DNA of 64,000 bases from Siphonodentalium dalli (GCA_032622095.1 CP136068.1:49838443-49902442), one strand, 5' to 3'; numbered from the stretch's first letter, positions 11,520-24,232 are shown. Program-made: numbers and translations. Notes: a model not told the origin generated them from the letters alone.

Positions 11520-12118
11520 ATAGTCGAGTTTAAAGTGGCTCATAATATTCAGACCTCAAATTAAACCTATTAGTCGAGGTTAAAGTGGCTCATAATGTTC
11601 AGACCTGAAATTAAACCTAATAGTCGAGTTTAAAGTGGTTCATAATATTCAGACCTCAAATTAAACCTAATAGTCGTGTTTAAAGTGGCTCATGATGTTC
11701 ACACCTCAAATTAAACGTAATAGTCGAGTTATAAGTGGCTCATAATATTCACACCTCAAATTAAACCTAATAGTCATGTTTAAAGTGGCTCATGATGTTC
11801 ACACCTCAAATTAAACCTCATAGTCGAGTTTAAAGTGGCTCATAATGTTCAAACCTCAAATTAAACCTAATAGTCGAGTTTAAAGTGGCTCATAATGTTC
11901 AGACATCAAATTAAACCTAATAGTCGAGTTTAAAGCGGCTCATAATATTCAGATCTCAAATTAAACATAATAGTCGAGTTTAAAGTGGCTCATAATATTC
12001 AGATCTCAAATTAAACCTAATAGTCGAGTTTAAAGTGGCTCATAATGTTCAGACCTCAAATTAAACCAAATAGTTAAGTTTAAAGTGGCTGATAATGTTC
12101 AAACCTCAAATTAAACCT
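11520..12118. repeat. ~50-bp tandem satellite, about 12 copies
   Basis: The unit TAGTCGAGTTTAAAGTGGCT/CATAATGTTCAGACCTCAAA/TTAAACCTAA repeats head to tail with a few substitutions per copy. It begins directly after the TTAA of the palindromic MITE at 11310. Confidence 0.9.
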
Positions 12119-12361
12119 AGAATGAGTTTGCGGGTATCAAATTAGGTTGATATAAACATAACATGCACATAAGGGTACTATTTATATGCCTCATACAATG
12201 TAAGTGAGATTGGTTATTGCCTCAGATAGAAAAAAGGGTCCTTTTTCTAAAATATGTAACACTTAATAGCAATTATTTTTTTATTCAATTTGATATGGTA
12301 AAATAATGAAAAACAGTCCGAAAAGTTGAGAACTTCTAATGGATATCTGTTATTTTGGTCA

Positions 12362-12508
12362 AGCCTTGAAATAGTGTGTCTGTCATTTGCAGAATGAGGT
12401 CCCCAGAGGGTGAATTTAGTTATGCTACCCCGCATAGCGATCTAGCATCACGAAATTCACCCTCTGGGGACCTCATTCTGCAAATGACAGACACCCTATT
12501 TCAAGGCT
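12362..12508. mobile_element. Hairpin MITE family B, solo palindrome
   Basis: CAAGCCTTGAAATAGTGTG at the left pairs with CACCCTATTTCAAGGCTTG at the right, and the GCAGAATGAGGTCCCCAGAG core pairs throughout. The whole 147 bp folds back on itself. Confidence 0.8.
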
Positions 12509-12704
12509 TGATTTTGGTACATATTTTAAGAGTGTATAGATTTCATATTATAAGAATTTCAATTAATCAACAACCCACTTGAATACTTAACCATTTCTTT
12601 AATAAATATATTTATTGACAAGTATATAACTAATTATCCCTTAGGAAATGTTCAGATACTAAATTCAACAAACGACCATCTGAACATTTCCCAGCAGGAA
12701 TATT

Positions 12705-12942
12705 GTGTCTGTCATTTGCAGAATAAGGTCCCCAGAGGGTGAATTTAGTGATGCTACTCCCCATAGTGGGCTAGCCTCACCAAATTCACCCACTGGGAAC
12801 CCCATTCTGCTGAGGTGTAAGCAGAATGAAGTCCCCAGAGGGTGAATTTGGTGATGCTAGCCCGCTATGCGGGGTAGCATCACTAAATTCACCCTCTGGG
12901 GACCTCAATCTGCAAATGGCAGACACACTATTTCAAGGCTTG
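12705..12942. mobile_element. Hairpin MITE family B, double hairpin
   Basis: Two successive family-B hairpins (about 12712-12815 and 12828-12920) end in CACTATTTCAAGGCTTG. The interior frame that looks open is repeat-derived. Confidence 0.7.
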
Positions 12943-13157
12943 ATACATTTCCAAGCAGGAATAGGATTCCTTCTGCACTTTCTGTTATCTGTCGTCTGCA
13001 TATATTTCCTGAACATCCCTCCAGATGAATAATATACCATTCCAATGTATACTTTTGTAACTATATGGGAGAATTCATACAGTAAATAAGGGGTTAAAAT
13101 GCAACAAAGGAAGTGACTGGTTGGTATAATCTGAGGCCTGAACATCATGTGTTGCTT

Positions 13158-13602
13158 TAAGCAAGTCTGGATTTAGTGTGTCTGACATTTCCAGAATGAG
13201 GTCCCCAGAGGGGGAATTTAGTAATGCTATCCTTCTGGCTGGCTAGCATCACCAAATTCACCCTCTGAGAACCTCATTCTGCTTGGGCCTCAACTGCTAC
13301 GGGAGAACTAGGAACAGATTGAGGTTCTCCAGTTGAAGTTGGTGATGTTCACCCATTAGTCGCCTCGATTATGCAATTTATCTTCTACAAATTAGGGGAT
13401 ATAGAAACTGAACAGAATGGCAACAAGTAACTAAAAACAATGTTATATATATAATTTATGATTATAGATACTTCTCAGAAGATGAGGCTTAAGCAGAATG
13501 AGGTGATTTTTGTTATGCTAGCCTGCTGTGTGGGATAGCATCACTAAATTCACACTATGGGGACCTCATTCTGCAAATATCAAACACTAAATCCAGACTT
13601 GG
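13158..13602. mobile_element. Hairpin MITE family B, long copy
   Basis: Outer ends AAGTCTGGATTTAGTGTGTC and its inverted partner AACACTAAATCCAGACTT enclose two family-B hairpins and a central part like 7030-7220. Confidence 0.7.
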
Positions 13603-14180
13603 CTTTAAATCCAGAAATTACATTTTACAGTTTGATCCATTGTGTCGCGATAATTGCATGCATCATCATGCCATCATGGGACCTGAATAACTTTCCCCAT
13701 GGCAACTTGCCGAAGCGATAGTATAGTTTCTGTTCTGTATTTCATTTGTACCACATGGATGACTATGTACCATTTATAGTTCAAAATATCTTGTTTTATT
13801 ACCTAGGGAATAACTTTTCTTGAAGTTACTTTGATATCACCCCCTCCTTATGGAATCGTGTCCATAACATTGCTCATATATGTTAATGTAAATGTACGTT
13901 AAAATGTATGCAGGGTTCCAGACCACCAGTTACAACAACATAACAAAACTAATTTAACATTTTTTTTTGCTTCTTTTGTGGAAAAAATGTCGAAAGCAAG
14001 ATATCAACCAGATGTATAAATTCCAAAGAATATTATTTTGTTATTGAAAAAATAAAAAAAATTGTTGGTGTTCCTCTAAAATATTGAAACAAAATGAAAT
14101 TGAAATAAATGCATGGAAAATTCAATATCAATATAAAACACAATATCATCTTTCATGCAGTACTTCTCGATCCAAACATG
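13603..14180. other. No gene seen
   Basis: AT-rich unique-looking sequence without a supported reading frame. Confidence 0.4.
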
Positions 14181-15170
14181 TCATTTTTAGCTCAACTTTA
14201 CAATGTAAAGTTTGAGCTATTGCCATGGGCTGCCGTCTGTGCATCCATCCTTCCATGCATTCATCTGTCTGTGCATCAACAATTTCCTTCGGCATTTACT
14301 ACAGGCCGCAACCCTCATACGATCTTCACCAAACTTCATATGTAGCTTCAGGGTGACCTATAGATGGGAGTTATCACATTTTCCTAAATTTCAATGAAAA
14401 ACATGGCTGTCAGCATTTCAAATTTGATACCATTGGCACACCCCTACAGTCCATATTTATGGTCAGATTATTTTTTTATTTTACAGGCACAATTGTGATG
14501 ACCTGTAGATGGAAGCTATCGAGATTGAATGATTTTCGATGAAAAACATGGCCACCGGTAGCCATCTTGGATTTTACTCTTTGCATGACTAATTCCTTTG
14601 GCACACCCTACAGACCACATCCCTCATCCGATCATCACCAAACGTCATATGGATCTTTGGGTGTGCTCCAGATGGGAGCCTCCTATTGTTGCCGAAATTT
14701 GTTAAAAAACATGGCCACCAGCAGCCATCTTGGATTTCAAATTGAATCCATCGGCACACCCCATAGCCTGCATTTATTGGAAAATTTATTTGAAATTTTA
14801 CAGGCATGTTTAGAATCACCTCTAGATGGGAGCTATGATATTTGAAAAATTTTCTATGAAAAACTTGGCCACTGGCAGCCATTTTGGATTTTACTCTTTG
14901 CATGACTAAATTCTTTGGCACACACTACAGACAACATCCCTCATTTGATGATCACCAAACTTCATATGGATCTTAGTGGTGACCTCTAGATGGGAGTCTC
15001 CTATTTTGAACGAAACTCATTGAAAAACATGGCCGCCAGTGGCCATCTTGGAATATACTCTTTGTATGACTAAATCCTTTGACCAAACTACAGACCACAT
15101 CCCTCATCCGATCATCACCAAACTTCATATGGATCTTCGGGGTGACCTCTAGTTTACTTTCCTTCTTCTT
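14181..15170. repeat. Interspersed repeat with tandem ~200-bp units
   Basis: It opens with TTTTAGCTCAACTTTACAAT and repeats phrases such as AACATGGCCACCGGTAGCCA, TCTTGGATTTTACTCTTTGC and CATCCCTCATCCGATCATCA about four times. The same opening recurs at 15450. Open frames here are fortuitous. Confidence 0.75.
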
Positions 15171-15186
15171 TATCATCATATTCATT

Positions 15187-15449
15187 TTGGTGCACATTTG
15201 GGTGGTAGCTCAATCGTTACCCCTGAAAAATTCATTTTCGGGGGGACTATAGAAACGGGCTCCGTCCGTCACACTTTTGAGTACCTTCATGGTGTAATCA
15301 TCTCCTCCTACAGATTTTATCCCAGAGATTTGAAACTTCAGAATATTGTTGCACATATATTGAAGATGTGTAGCATGTACATAGATGACGGAATTGTTTT
15401 TTTTGACTGAGTTATTAACCCTTTTCGACTTAGAAAATTTCAACAATTT
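15187..15449. repeat. Interspersed repeat (GGGGGGACTATAGAA type)
   Basis: The block with CCTTCATGGTGTAATCA and GAAACTTCAGAATATTGTT recurs, more decayed, at 16180-16390. It may split the larger repeat on either side. Confidence 0.6.
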
Positions 15450-16150
15450 TAGCTCAACTTTACTTTGTAAAGTTTGAGCTATTGCCATGGCTTGGTTACC
15501 GTCGTGCGTGTGTGTGTGCGTGATTCGTCAACAATTTCCTTTAGCACGGGCTACAGTTCGTACCTTTGGTCCGATTATTATGAAATTTATCATAGATTTT
15601 GACATTGACATGTAGATGGGAACGAGTCATTTTGGGGTCATTCGAAAAAAAAACATGGCCGCTGGCGGCCATCTTGGATTTCAAAATTCAATCCATTAGC
15701 ACGGGCTACAGGCCGTACTGTTCGTCTTATTATCATGAAATTTGTCATGGATGTTAATATTGACATGTAGATGGGGAACGAGTAATTTTGGGGTCAATCA
15801 GCCGAAAAACATGGCCGCAGGCAGCCATATTAGATTTTACTCTTTGCATGACTAAATCCTTTGACACGGGCTACAGGTCGTACCTTTATTCTGATCATCA
15901 TAAAATTTGTCATGAATGTTAATAATGACATGTAGATGGGAACGAGTCATTTTGGGGTCATTCGGCCAAAAAACATGGCCACCAGCAGCCATCTTGGATT
16001 TTACTCTTTGTATGACTAAATCCTTCAGCACGGACTACAGGTCGTACCTTGAGTCTGATCATCATGAAATTTTTCAACTTTCCACATTCCTAATCACTCC
16101 ATCGACAGTAACACATTAAATTTTTCCCTTTCCAAGTTGAGCTACAGTGT
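15450..16150. repeat. Second copy of the AGCTCAACTTTA repeat
   Basis: Starts TTTTAGCTCAACTTTACTTT and ends TTTCCAAGTTGAGCTACA, so the termini are roughly inverted (AGCTCAAC / GTTGAGCT). About three internal ~200-bp units carry ACATGGCCGCTGGCGGCCAT-like sequence. Confidence 0.7.
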
Positions 16151-16169
16151 CATTGACACTTTCATTTAT

Positions 16170-16640
16170 AATTTTCTGTATGAGGGTACCTTCATGGTGT
16201 AATCAACTCCTACAGTTTTGATCGTAGATATTTGAAACTTCAGAGTATTGTTACCCACATATTGGAGATGTGCAACATGTATGTAGATGATGGAAAAATT
16301 ATTTTTTTACGGACTTATTAAATTTCCACATTTTTTTTAATTTCTTTAACAAAGTAGCATCGACTTGCCACGTTTTCGGGGGACACTGTGGTCGGCTGAC
16401 CTTTTATTGGATTTAAGAAAATTCCAACCCGATTGGGGAGGGTGCGGATGTGCAAATGGAATTTCTCGCACTTGGGACATTTTTGTCTGCTTCAACATGG
16501 GGGGGGGGGGGGTGTGTTGCCAGGTGTAGTTTTGAATTTGGCCGGAAACTAATTCCGTCACGCCAAATATTGTAATTCCGTCACAATATGTGTGACGGTT
16601 TTCTTACTGTAGATGGGAACCATGCATTCAAAGTCGGATA
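16170..16640. repeat. Decayed repeat plus poly-G tract
   Basis: Second copy of the 15187 repeat, followed by unique sequence with a 13-base G run near 16498-16511. No gene. Confidence 0.5.
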
Positions 16641-16644
16641 TATC

Positions 16645-17055
16645 ATTGAATCGGGGCGTGATATCATATACTTAAAGTACTCAATCCGATTCGACGGTCC
16701 ACATATCAGATTCCAACAACTACAACATTTATTGAAAGGCCGCTTCAGTTATCAGAATTGATTAATTGCCCAAAAATAATGCTGACCATAGTCAACTAGA
16801 GTATAAAATTGCCCAAAACCTGTTATTTATCAACATTTTGTACAACGAATTTCTGCCGATTTGTCAAATATCTGACACAAAAAAGCCAATTGATTTTCGA
16901 GTTATTCATCTTCATCTGCAATTTGGTTCCAGACCTTCATCTCTTCGACTTTTTATTGGGCCACGAAATTTTTTATATCTGATCACTCTGAGCTTTTATG
17001 GGTGGGTTCCTCGACTCGAATCATATTTTTTACTCCCAAAGCCAAGGAAATAGTA
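16645..17055. mobile_element. TTAA MITE family A, decayed copy
   Basis: The left end reads AGTACTCAATCCGATTCGAC and the right part has CCTCGACTCGAATCATATTT. Both ends have drifted from the complete copies. Confidence 0.65.
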
Positions 17056-17439
17056 ATTTGCGAGCGTTAATTCGGATTATGCATCTTTAAGGTTAATTTG
17101 AATCTATTTTGTTATATTTCTGTGTATATACTGGGTATATTCTACAAACATTGTGTTACAACCATGAATATATCATGTAAAACAATTTGGGCAAACATTT
17201 GGGGGCCTGTACGGCTATGCAGGGATGTGACAACAAAATGTGGGGGGGGGAGTTGTTAGTCAACCCCGTCCCAATTCAAAATCTTCAAGAGTTGGAAATT
17301 ACTTGCCTGAAACAACAGACCACTGAAGCCTTTGTCATCAGAAATATAATTTCTCTTTCATTTCTTTGGCACACTGCGATGTGGGACAGCACATGTTACT
17401 ATGTTTAGAACAAGGCACTGTTTGCCAGTAATCCTGTTG
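17056..17439. other. No gene seen
   Basis: No supported feature. Confidence 0.4.
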
Positions 17440-17935
17440 TTTTCAACCTATTTTTTATACGCCCTTTTGAAAAAAGGTTGTATTTTGTTATCAGTCCGTC
17501 TGTCCGTCCGTTAACATTTTTGGTTTCCGATCGATAACTCCAGTTTGGATTATTTAATCTGAACCGAAGTTGGTATGTGTATTTCCCAGCTAAAGATACA
17601 GGCCAAGTTCGAATATGGGTTCTGTCCAATTATTTTTACATGAGTTACGGCCCTTTTTCGACTTAGAATTTGACCAATTTCATAACATTTCGGTTTCGGA
17701 CCGATAACTCCAGTTTTTATTATTTGATCTGAACCAAAGTTGGTATGTGTATTTCCCAGCTAAAACTACAGGCCAAGTTCGAATATAGGTTCTGTCTAAT
17801 TATTTTCACAAGAGTTACGGCCATTTGCATTGAAATTAGGGGTATATAAGATTTTCTTCAAATGTAAGCTCCAAGTATTATTTTATTTTGCGGTAGTACA
17901 ATTCGAAATGTCTAAAGGGCGTATTTTGCCACGCC
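17440..17935. repeat. Repeat with two ~175-bp units
   Basis: It opens with TTTTTTATACGCCCTTTTGA and closes with AAAGGGCGTATTTTGCCACG, which are partly inverted. Two internal units (near 17515 and 17690) are relatives of the units at 291-1430. Confidence 0.6.
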
Positions 17936-18978
17936 CTAGCGATGCTCTTGTTAAAAGATGGTTCCAGACCTCCAACATGGTTCCAGTTACAACAGCAGCA
18001 ACATACCAGTAAATAATGTAATTTAGCATTGTGTTCTGCTTTATATATAGTTGAAAACATTTTGAAAGCCAAATATGACCTATAAACTAGACCCAATAAG
18101 TACCAAAAGAATATCATTCTGTTATTGAAAAATTATTTGTGTTATCCATCTAAAACATTGCAAAGATATGAAATAAATGCATAGAAAACTCAATATCAAA
18201 TACACTAGTATAGGTGCCTGTGAAGAAAGATATTTCATTATGGTAAATTTGGTCTCATATTTTATGAAATGCTCAGTCATAGGTCAGTGGTAAGTTAAAT
18301 CAACATGTTACCACTTTACAATAAAGTTCCATCTGTCACCCAACATTCGATATGACTCATATTTACTGACAGTTTCTGTGGCACGTTGCTGGTATAGGGT
18401 ATTAAAATAGGTCCGTTCAATTGGTGTTATTACACATCATTATAGTGGCACCCCAGAACACATGGAACCGACAGCATTATGTAACCAATACCAACATGTG
18501 ACACCTGGTGTTATATCAGTTTGACAAAATTATGATGACATATACAGCGGCTCAAACACTAAAGCCTTAAGGGCTAGGGCCCTCAAGGCCTGAAGGCACC
18601 CGTACAAGTATAAAGTGAAGAGAAATTTATTGATATTCCAAGTTTATTCGCTATTCATGGTTGACAGGTCTCAAAATATGGTGCTGGTCATTTGCAGAAT
18701 GAGGTCCCCAAGAGGTTGAATTTAGTTACACTAATCGCACTCCAAACCCCATGTCGCCACGTCCATACTAACCATACCAATGCCATATATCCATGCTTGA
18801 GTAAACGCCACTACATATATTAGATATAGATTTACAATTGGCTATCTGAGCACTACATTATACCACTCCTGAGTCACATCAGTTGTGTGTAATGTTTACT
18901 GGCGTTTGATTGATTAATCTATCGATGAACATGACATCCTTTCCATTCCACAATACTGCCAAAAACTACAGAAGTTAA
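17936..18978. other. No gene; one half family-B MITE
   Basis: Mostly unique sequence. 18666-18727 carries one arm of hairpin family B (ATATGGTGCTGGTCATTTGC..GAGGTCCCC). Confidence 0.45.
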
Positions 18979-19457
18979 AGGTACTCAATCCGAACAGAGG
19001 GTCCCCATCTCAACAGATTCCAACAACAACAATCCGATCAGATGGTCCTATATTACTATTTCTTTGGCTTTGGGGGTAAAAAATATTTGATTCGAGTCGA
19101 GGAACCCATCAAACAAAGCTCAGAGTTATTAGATATTGATTTTTGAAATTTGTTATTTGCTCGAGATGAGTACTAATAATTGCCGTCAATTTCGTAACCT
19201 GCTCGAGTTGTGTACACCAAAACACTATTCAAACAGACAAGGATGGATAACTCTAAAATCAAGTGGTAATAATAACGCAATTTTGACTGTGTCTGGGCCA
19301 GAAAGTATTCCCGATAATGAAAAATAATAGATTTCTAAAATCGATATCTAAAAAATCGGAGCTTTGATGGGTGGCTTCCTCGACTCGAATCAAATATTTT
19401 TGACCCCCGAAGCCATTGAAATAGTAATTGAGAGGAGTTTTATCGGATTGAGTACCT
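18979..19457. mobile_element. TTAA MITE family A, complete
   Basis: The ends are AGGTACTCAATCCGA and TCGGATTGAGTACCT, with TTAA immediately outside both (18975-18978, 19458-19461). The interior has long inverted stretches (GATTCGAGTCGAGGAACCCA and its complement). Its 63-codon frame is also found, in the other orientation, in the copy at 58445, but it breaks between copies and I do not call it a gene. Confidence 0.85.
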
Positions 19458-19461
19458 TTAA

Positions 19462-20000
19462 ACATTGCTGGACTCGGCAGTGGATTGAAACTACTAAATT
19501 GGAAATATCAGTAACACCTAAAGTTAAAATGTCTTGGGTTATAAAACTTAAATTTTACTATCCATTGTGAAAAAGAAAATAATGTATTACACGCCAAAGT
19601 TTACAAATGTCCAATTGAATTTCAGAATTTAAATTTTTTTTGAAATATTAAACGGATTATGGAGGTGGTATGCATTCATGTTTTATCTAGAAGTTCAAAC
19701 TCTTCAAACCCAAATACTTCATAAACGGTCTAATTTTTACTGTCTAAAACAGTAATGTCTCTCTGTCAATTTCAGTCCAAATATTTGACTGAATGTGTAG
19801 GAAAATATTCGACATTTGGTCAAAAAGCAACAAATTTCACAGGTAATATTGGTTGGAAAATCAAACTATCAGAACAATTTCAACCTATGAAATTTCCAAC
19901 TGTTAAAAATTCATGGTGTGGGGGTGTCTGCCAAACCTCACTCTGTTCACCATGTACGCCACTGGGTGGAAAATATTACCATATCCATGCATGCCATAAA
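19462..20000. other. No gene seen
   Basis: Short open frame at 19755-20015 overlaps repeat sequence and has no recognisable feature. Confidence 0.4.
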
Positions 20001-20129
20001 CAAGCCTTGAAATAGGGTGTCTGTCATTTGCAGAATGAGGTCCCCAGAGGGTGAATTTAGTGATGCTATCCCGCACAGCGGGCTAGCATCACCAAATTCA
20101 CCCTCTGGGAACCTCATTCTGCAAATGAT
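20001..20129. mobile_element. Hairpin MITE family B copy
   Basis: CAAGCCTTGAAATAGGGTGT followed by the full GCAGAATGAGGTCCCC hairpin. The right outer end is lost. Confidence 0.7.
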
Positions 20130-20184
20130 ATTTCGAATTGGCAATCTGAGCGCTACATAATACCGTACCTGAGTCACATCAATT

Positions 20185-20530
20185 GTCAATCCGATCAGAC
20201 GGTCCCCATACCATCAAGTTACAACAACAACATTTCTTTAAAAATACGCTTTAGTTCATCAGAATCGATGCTAACCATTGCTAAAATGATATCAAGTTTC
20301 CCAAAACTTGTTATTTATCAACATTTTGTTCAACAAAATATGGCCGTTATTATCACTTGATTTTAGAGTTATCCATCTTCATCCGTAATTTTATCCGAGA
20401 CCATCCCTTTGAACACGTGTTTCTGCGCCACATATTATTACACATCTTGAGAAATAACAAAGTTCAAAAATCGATATCTGATCACTCTTTGATGGGTGGG
20501 TTCATCGACTCGAATCCAATATTTTAATCT
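20185..20530. mobile_element. TTAA MITE family A, partial copy
   Basis: Contains GTCAATCCGATCAGACGGTC, ACAACAACAACATTT and TTCATCGACTCGAATCC. The termini are incomplete. Confidence 0.6.
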
Positions 20531-21489
20531 GACGATGGACCTGGCATCCTTTCCATTCCACTCAGAGCACAGAACTACTAAGCGATCACGATCACCTCCG
20601 TCGAAATATCAGGCCTGACGTCAGTAACGTGAGCCAAGTGCAATGAAAGGATGGACGCTTCCTTGACAAGAACCGCACATACCTAGAAAAGTCCTTTAGA
20701 GCTAGCCAGTGGGGAGAATTCTGGCATTATTTTATATGCATGTGGTCTTTTATTCTATACCATGGTCCATGGCATGGACGTATGTAGAGACTCATCAGTC
20801 GAAGGAGGTGTTCACCTCCTAATTTCTACTCATGGATGTAACAGTGAAGGATATATGTTTGTGGTGTCTCACCACGCCCCTCTTGACTTTGGTCTAAAAT
20901 TCAAAAATAACTGCAACAAAAGTTAGAAATTTCGGAAGAATTTTTTTTTTCACACTGTCATGAAAGTTTTTCGAACTAATCTTTACATGGTTTTAGTGTT
21001 CCGAATGTCCATTAACCCTGACAGGTTGACATTCTATTCAAGTCAGTCTATATGAGCACACCATCGCCGCCGACCATCTGCTGTGGATTTGGAGACTCTC
21101 TCTTGTGCACACTCTTCTGTCTGGATATTTTCTTGCAAGTGTTGTCATAGAATATTTTTCTGTGGGTAAATGTGCAAAATATATAAAAGTCTGTAAAACA
21201 TCACCGCTAAGAAGAACATGAAGAAATAAATAAACTTTGTTCTTATATTCATTACTGATAGTTCTCCAATAATGAAATTTCGCATGTTGAAACCATTATT
21301 ATCTCAACAAAACTGTTACAGTGATTTATCAACAAACATCGCTAATCTTGTGATAATTAAGTTCAAATATTTTAGTCTGCATGAATATGATTTACAGTAT
21401 AGTTTTTAAATGCTTTGATCTTTTCCAATGTCTACAAGCAAGTTTTGATTAAACTGTGGTATCTTCTTGAATTAATTGGACATTGATCG
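20531..21489. other. No gene seen
   Basis: Unique-looking sequence. I found no frame or RNA gene I can support. Confidence 0.4.
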
Positions 21490-21493
21490 TTAA

Positions 21494-22281
21494 AGGTACT
21501 CAATCCGATTCGATGGTCCCCATATCATCAGATTCCAACAACAACACCATTTTTTAGAAATGCCTCTTCAGTTATCAGAATGGATTAATTGCCCAAAAAT
21601 AATGCTAACCACTGTCAAATATAGTTTAAAACTTCACGAAACGTGTTATTTATCAGCATGTTGTTCGACGAAATGTGGCCTTATTATCAACATATAAAGC
21701 CTCTTGATTTTAGAGTTATCCATCTTCATCCGTAATTTGACCCGAGACCGTCGGCTCGTCGACTTTTACTGGGCAATGCACTAATACATCTCGATGGTGA
21801 AAAATAATATATTTAAAAATCGATATATAATAACTCTGAGCTTTGATAGGTGGGTTCATCGACTCGAATCTAAATAAATAGTAATTGAGTGGCGCTTAAA
21901 GGTACTCAATCCGATAAAACTCCTCTCAGTTACTATTTCAATGGCTTCGGGGTCAAAAATATTTGATTCGATTCGAGGAAGCCACCTATCAAAGCTCAGA
22001 TTTATTAGATATCGATTTTAGAAATCTATTTTTCATTATCGGGAATACTTTCTGTCCCAGAAGTTTGCCGAAAAAGCCGACCGACATACTCTCGATACTA
22101 AATTCCATTGAACAAAATGTTGCTATACAACACATTTTGGGCAATTATATACGATAGTTCACAGTCGTTAGCATTATTTTTGGATAATTAACAGATTCTC
22201 ATAACTAAAGTGACCTTTGATAAAATTTTGTTGTTGTTGGAATCTGTTGAGATGGGGACCCTCTGATCGGATTGAGTACCT
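21494..22281. mobile_element. Two adjoining TTAA MITE family A copies
   Basis: A left copy starts at 21494 after TTAA and is degraded at its right end. A second copy (21900-22281) is complete, with TTAA at 21896-21899 and 22282-22285. The two lie in opposite internal orientation. Confidence 0.75.
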
Positions 22282-22299
22282 TTAATCGAATTATGCATC

Positions 22300-22991
22300 A
22301 TTAACAAGTTGGCCTTGGTTTCTGAAGGGAAAATTATATGATTAGTGAGAATGTGAAAACATATTGCATGCCATCATCTTATCTAAGAAAAGATAAAAAA
22401 AAATGTTCTATTGCATTGCATGCTTGAAAATTGTGCCCTCCCACTACAGCTTTCTCTGGAGATTGCAAGCTTGGCTTTGTGTATCAAGTTTGCGCACCAG
22501 ACAACAACAGACTCGAGTTGTGCATATATATGTCATACTAGTTTCGCACCCGTGGCATATTGAAGTTATAACAAAATGGATGTCAATTAGAATAGAACAA
22601 TTTGAAATTTTGTGTTAAGTCACGGAAGTCGAGATACCCTGTCGGCGGTAGAACAATTTGAAACGTTCCATGTCCATTAAGTGATAATTTGTGTCACATG
22701 ACAATCATACTCAACGGTGCCAGAACCCCGTACCGATGTTAAAATCGAATTGTTTATGCAAACAATGAAAATTGTCACTAATTTCCGAAAAATTTATAAT
22801 TTTGTGGCTGGAATGATATATCTCAATAACCCAAAGAGATCGTTTTGTAAAGTGTCCCTCCATGCTTTCGGGAACAAACACATCCATACAAATTGTGTAT
22901 TTACTGATATAACTGCATTTTGTCTGCACCCAATTTAATACTATGAGCACACAGATGTAAGTCGTTGTGTGTTCGAGGCTTGAACTAGGGT
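22300..22991. other. No gene seen
   Basis: Open frames 22403-22618 and 22711-23142 have no recognisable domain. The latter runs into the hAT element at 23000. Confidence 0.4.
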
Positions 22992-22999
22992 ATAGGGTG

Positions 23000-23491
23000 T
23001 AGTGATGCGGACCGGACCGGACCACCTTGGGTGAGAAACAATAGAATACTCGATTCGATATCCATCCAAATTGATTAGTTGATGCCATGTTACACTGTTT
23101 ATGACAAATAGTTCTATACTCATTCAGTTGCATGTTTGTCACATTGATAGGGTGCTACATACTGTTGGCCAGTGTTACATTAATACATTATAAGGAAAGT
23201 GACATGTACACAGTACATCTATACATTGTTTTCGTGGCATCAAACGTTTAATAGATATTAACCACTTCAATGCGTCAATACATCGTTGCTAATTGATATG
23301 ACGGCAAATACGCAATAATATTCGCGATAGTTTATCATAACTGAAGTAAAATAGTGGACCGGACCGGAGAGAATCGGACCGGCGGCAAAAAGCGGTCCGG
23401 TCCGGTCCAGTGACACCCGGTCCGGACCGGACCGCGGTCCACCCCTGGACCGCGGACCGGACCGATCCAAAGCGGTCCGGTCGCATCACTA
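23000..23491. mobile_element. Non-autonomous hAT element
   Basis: The ends are inverted: TAGTGATGCGGACCGGACCG at the left, and GGTCCGGTCGCATCACTA at the right. Both are flanked by the identical 8-bp ATAGGGTG (22992-22999, 23492-23499), the duplication length typical of hAT. The right third is packed with CGGTCCGGTCC / GGACCGGACC motifs. No transposase is present. Confidence 0.88.
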
Positions 23492-23499
23492 ATAGGGTG

Positions 23500-24097
23500 T
23501 CCCCCGAATAGTGAACTTGAAGAATATGTACTTTGGAGACATTTCTTGGCGAAAGTAACCCTATTCGTGGTCGTCCACCGATCAATAAAATCATAATTTC
23601 ACATTATGGCTGAGCAACTGACAAGACGATAAACCACGTACGATATATATAGTCAACACATCAAACTAAACTTGGATCATGGTTGCCCAATTGGACGCCA
23701 TCATGGTTATCCCATGAACGTAAATGAGATATACACGTCGCTGGTTATCCACAGGAAACTCAGATGATCATCGCAGCATAATTGTGAGACAGTGATTTGA
23801 GATTTTCCCACACTGGATTGGCACACTTGACCCCACAATATCACCACTAGTACTCAATAGTCATAGCAGGACAGTGAGTGCACTGTTGAATATCGCCGTT
23901 TACAACATACCTCAAATTTTCATTTACGCCGCAGGTGTAAGATGTTTTGGTATTTTTATTTACGCGTGGACCAATGGGCGAATGCATTATGGGTGATTAG
24001 GTATTTTGTACTTGGGTAAACCGTACCGACAGAGTCACGATAGTCCGACACAGATTAGCACATGTGTTTACGCCACCGGTGTAATTGGGTGACATGT
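23500..24097. other. No gene seen
   Basis: No supported feature. Confidence 0.4.
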
Positions 24098-24232
24098 CTC
24101 TATTCCGAAGGTTCGCTATCCCGAAGGTCCACTATTCCGAAGGTTCTCTATTCTGAATATTTGCTATTTCGAAGGTTCACTATTCCGAAGGTTCGCTATC
24201 CGAAGGTTCTCTATTCCGAAGGTTTTTGTTAT
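24098..24232. repeat. ~15-bp tandem repeat
   Basis: CTATTCCGAAGGTTC repeats about eight times with substitutions. Confidence 0.85.

Noticed and set aside
11520-12118. CRISPR-like regular repeats
   Set aside because: Units are head-to-tail with no unique spacers, in animal DNA; it is a satellite.
19136-19327. 63-codon frame conserved between MITE copies at 18979 and 58445
   Set aside because: Conservation is of the whole repeat, and the frame breaks before its end in the second copy.
22711-23142. 143-codon minus-strand frame
   Set aside because: It runs across the left boundary of the hAT element, so it cannot be an old gene, and no domain is visible.
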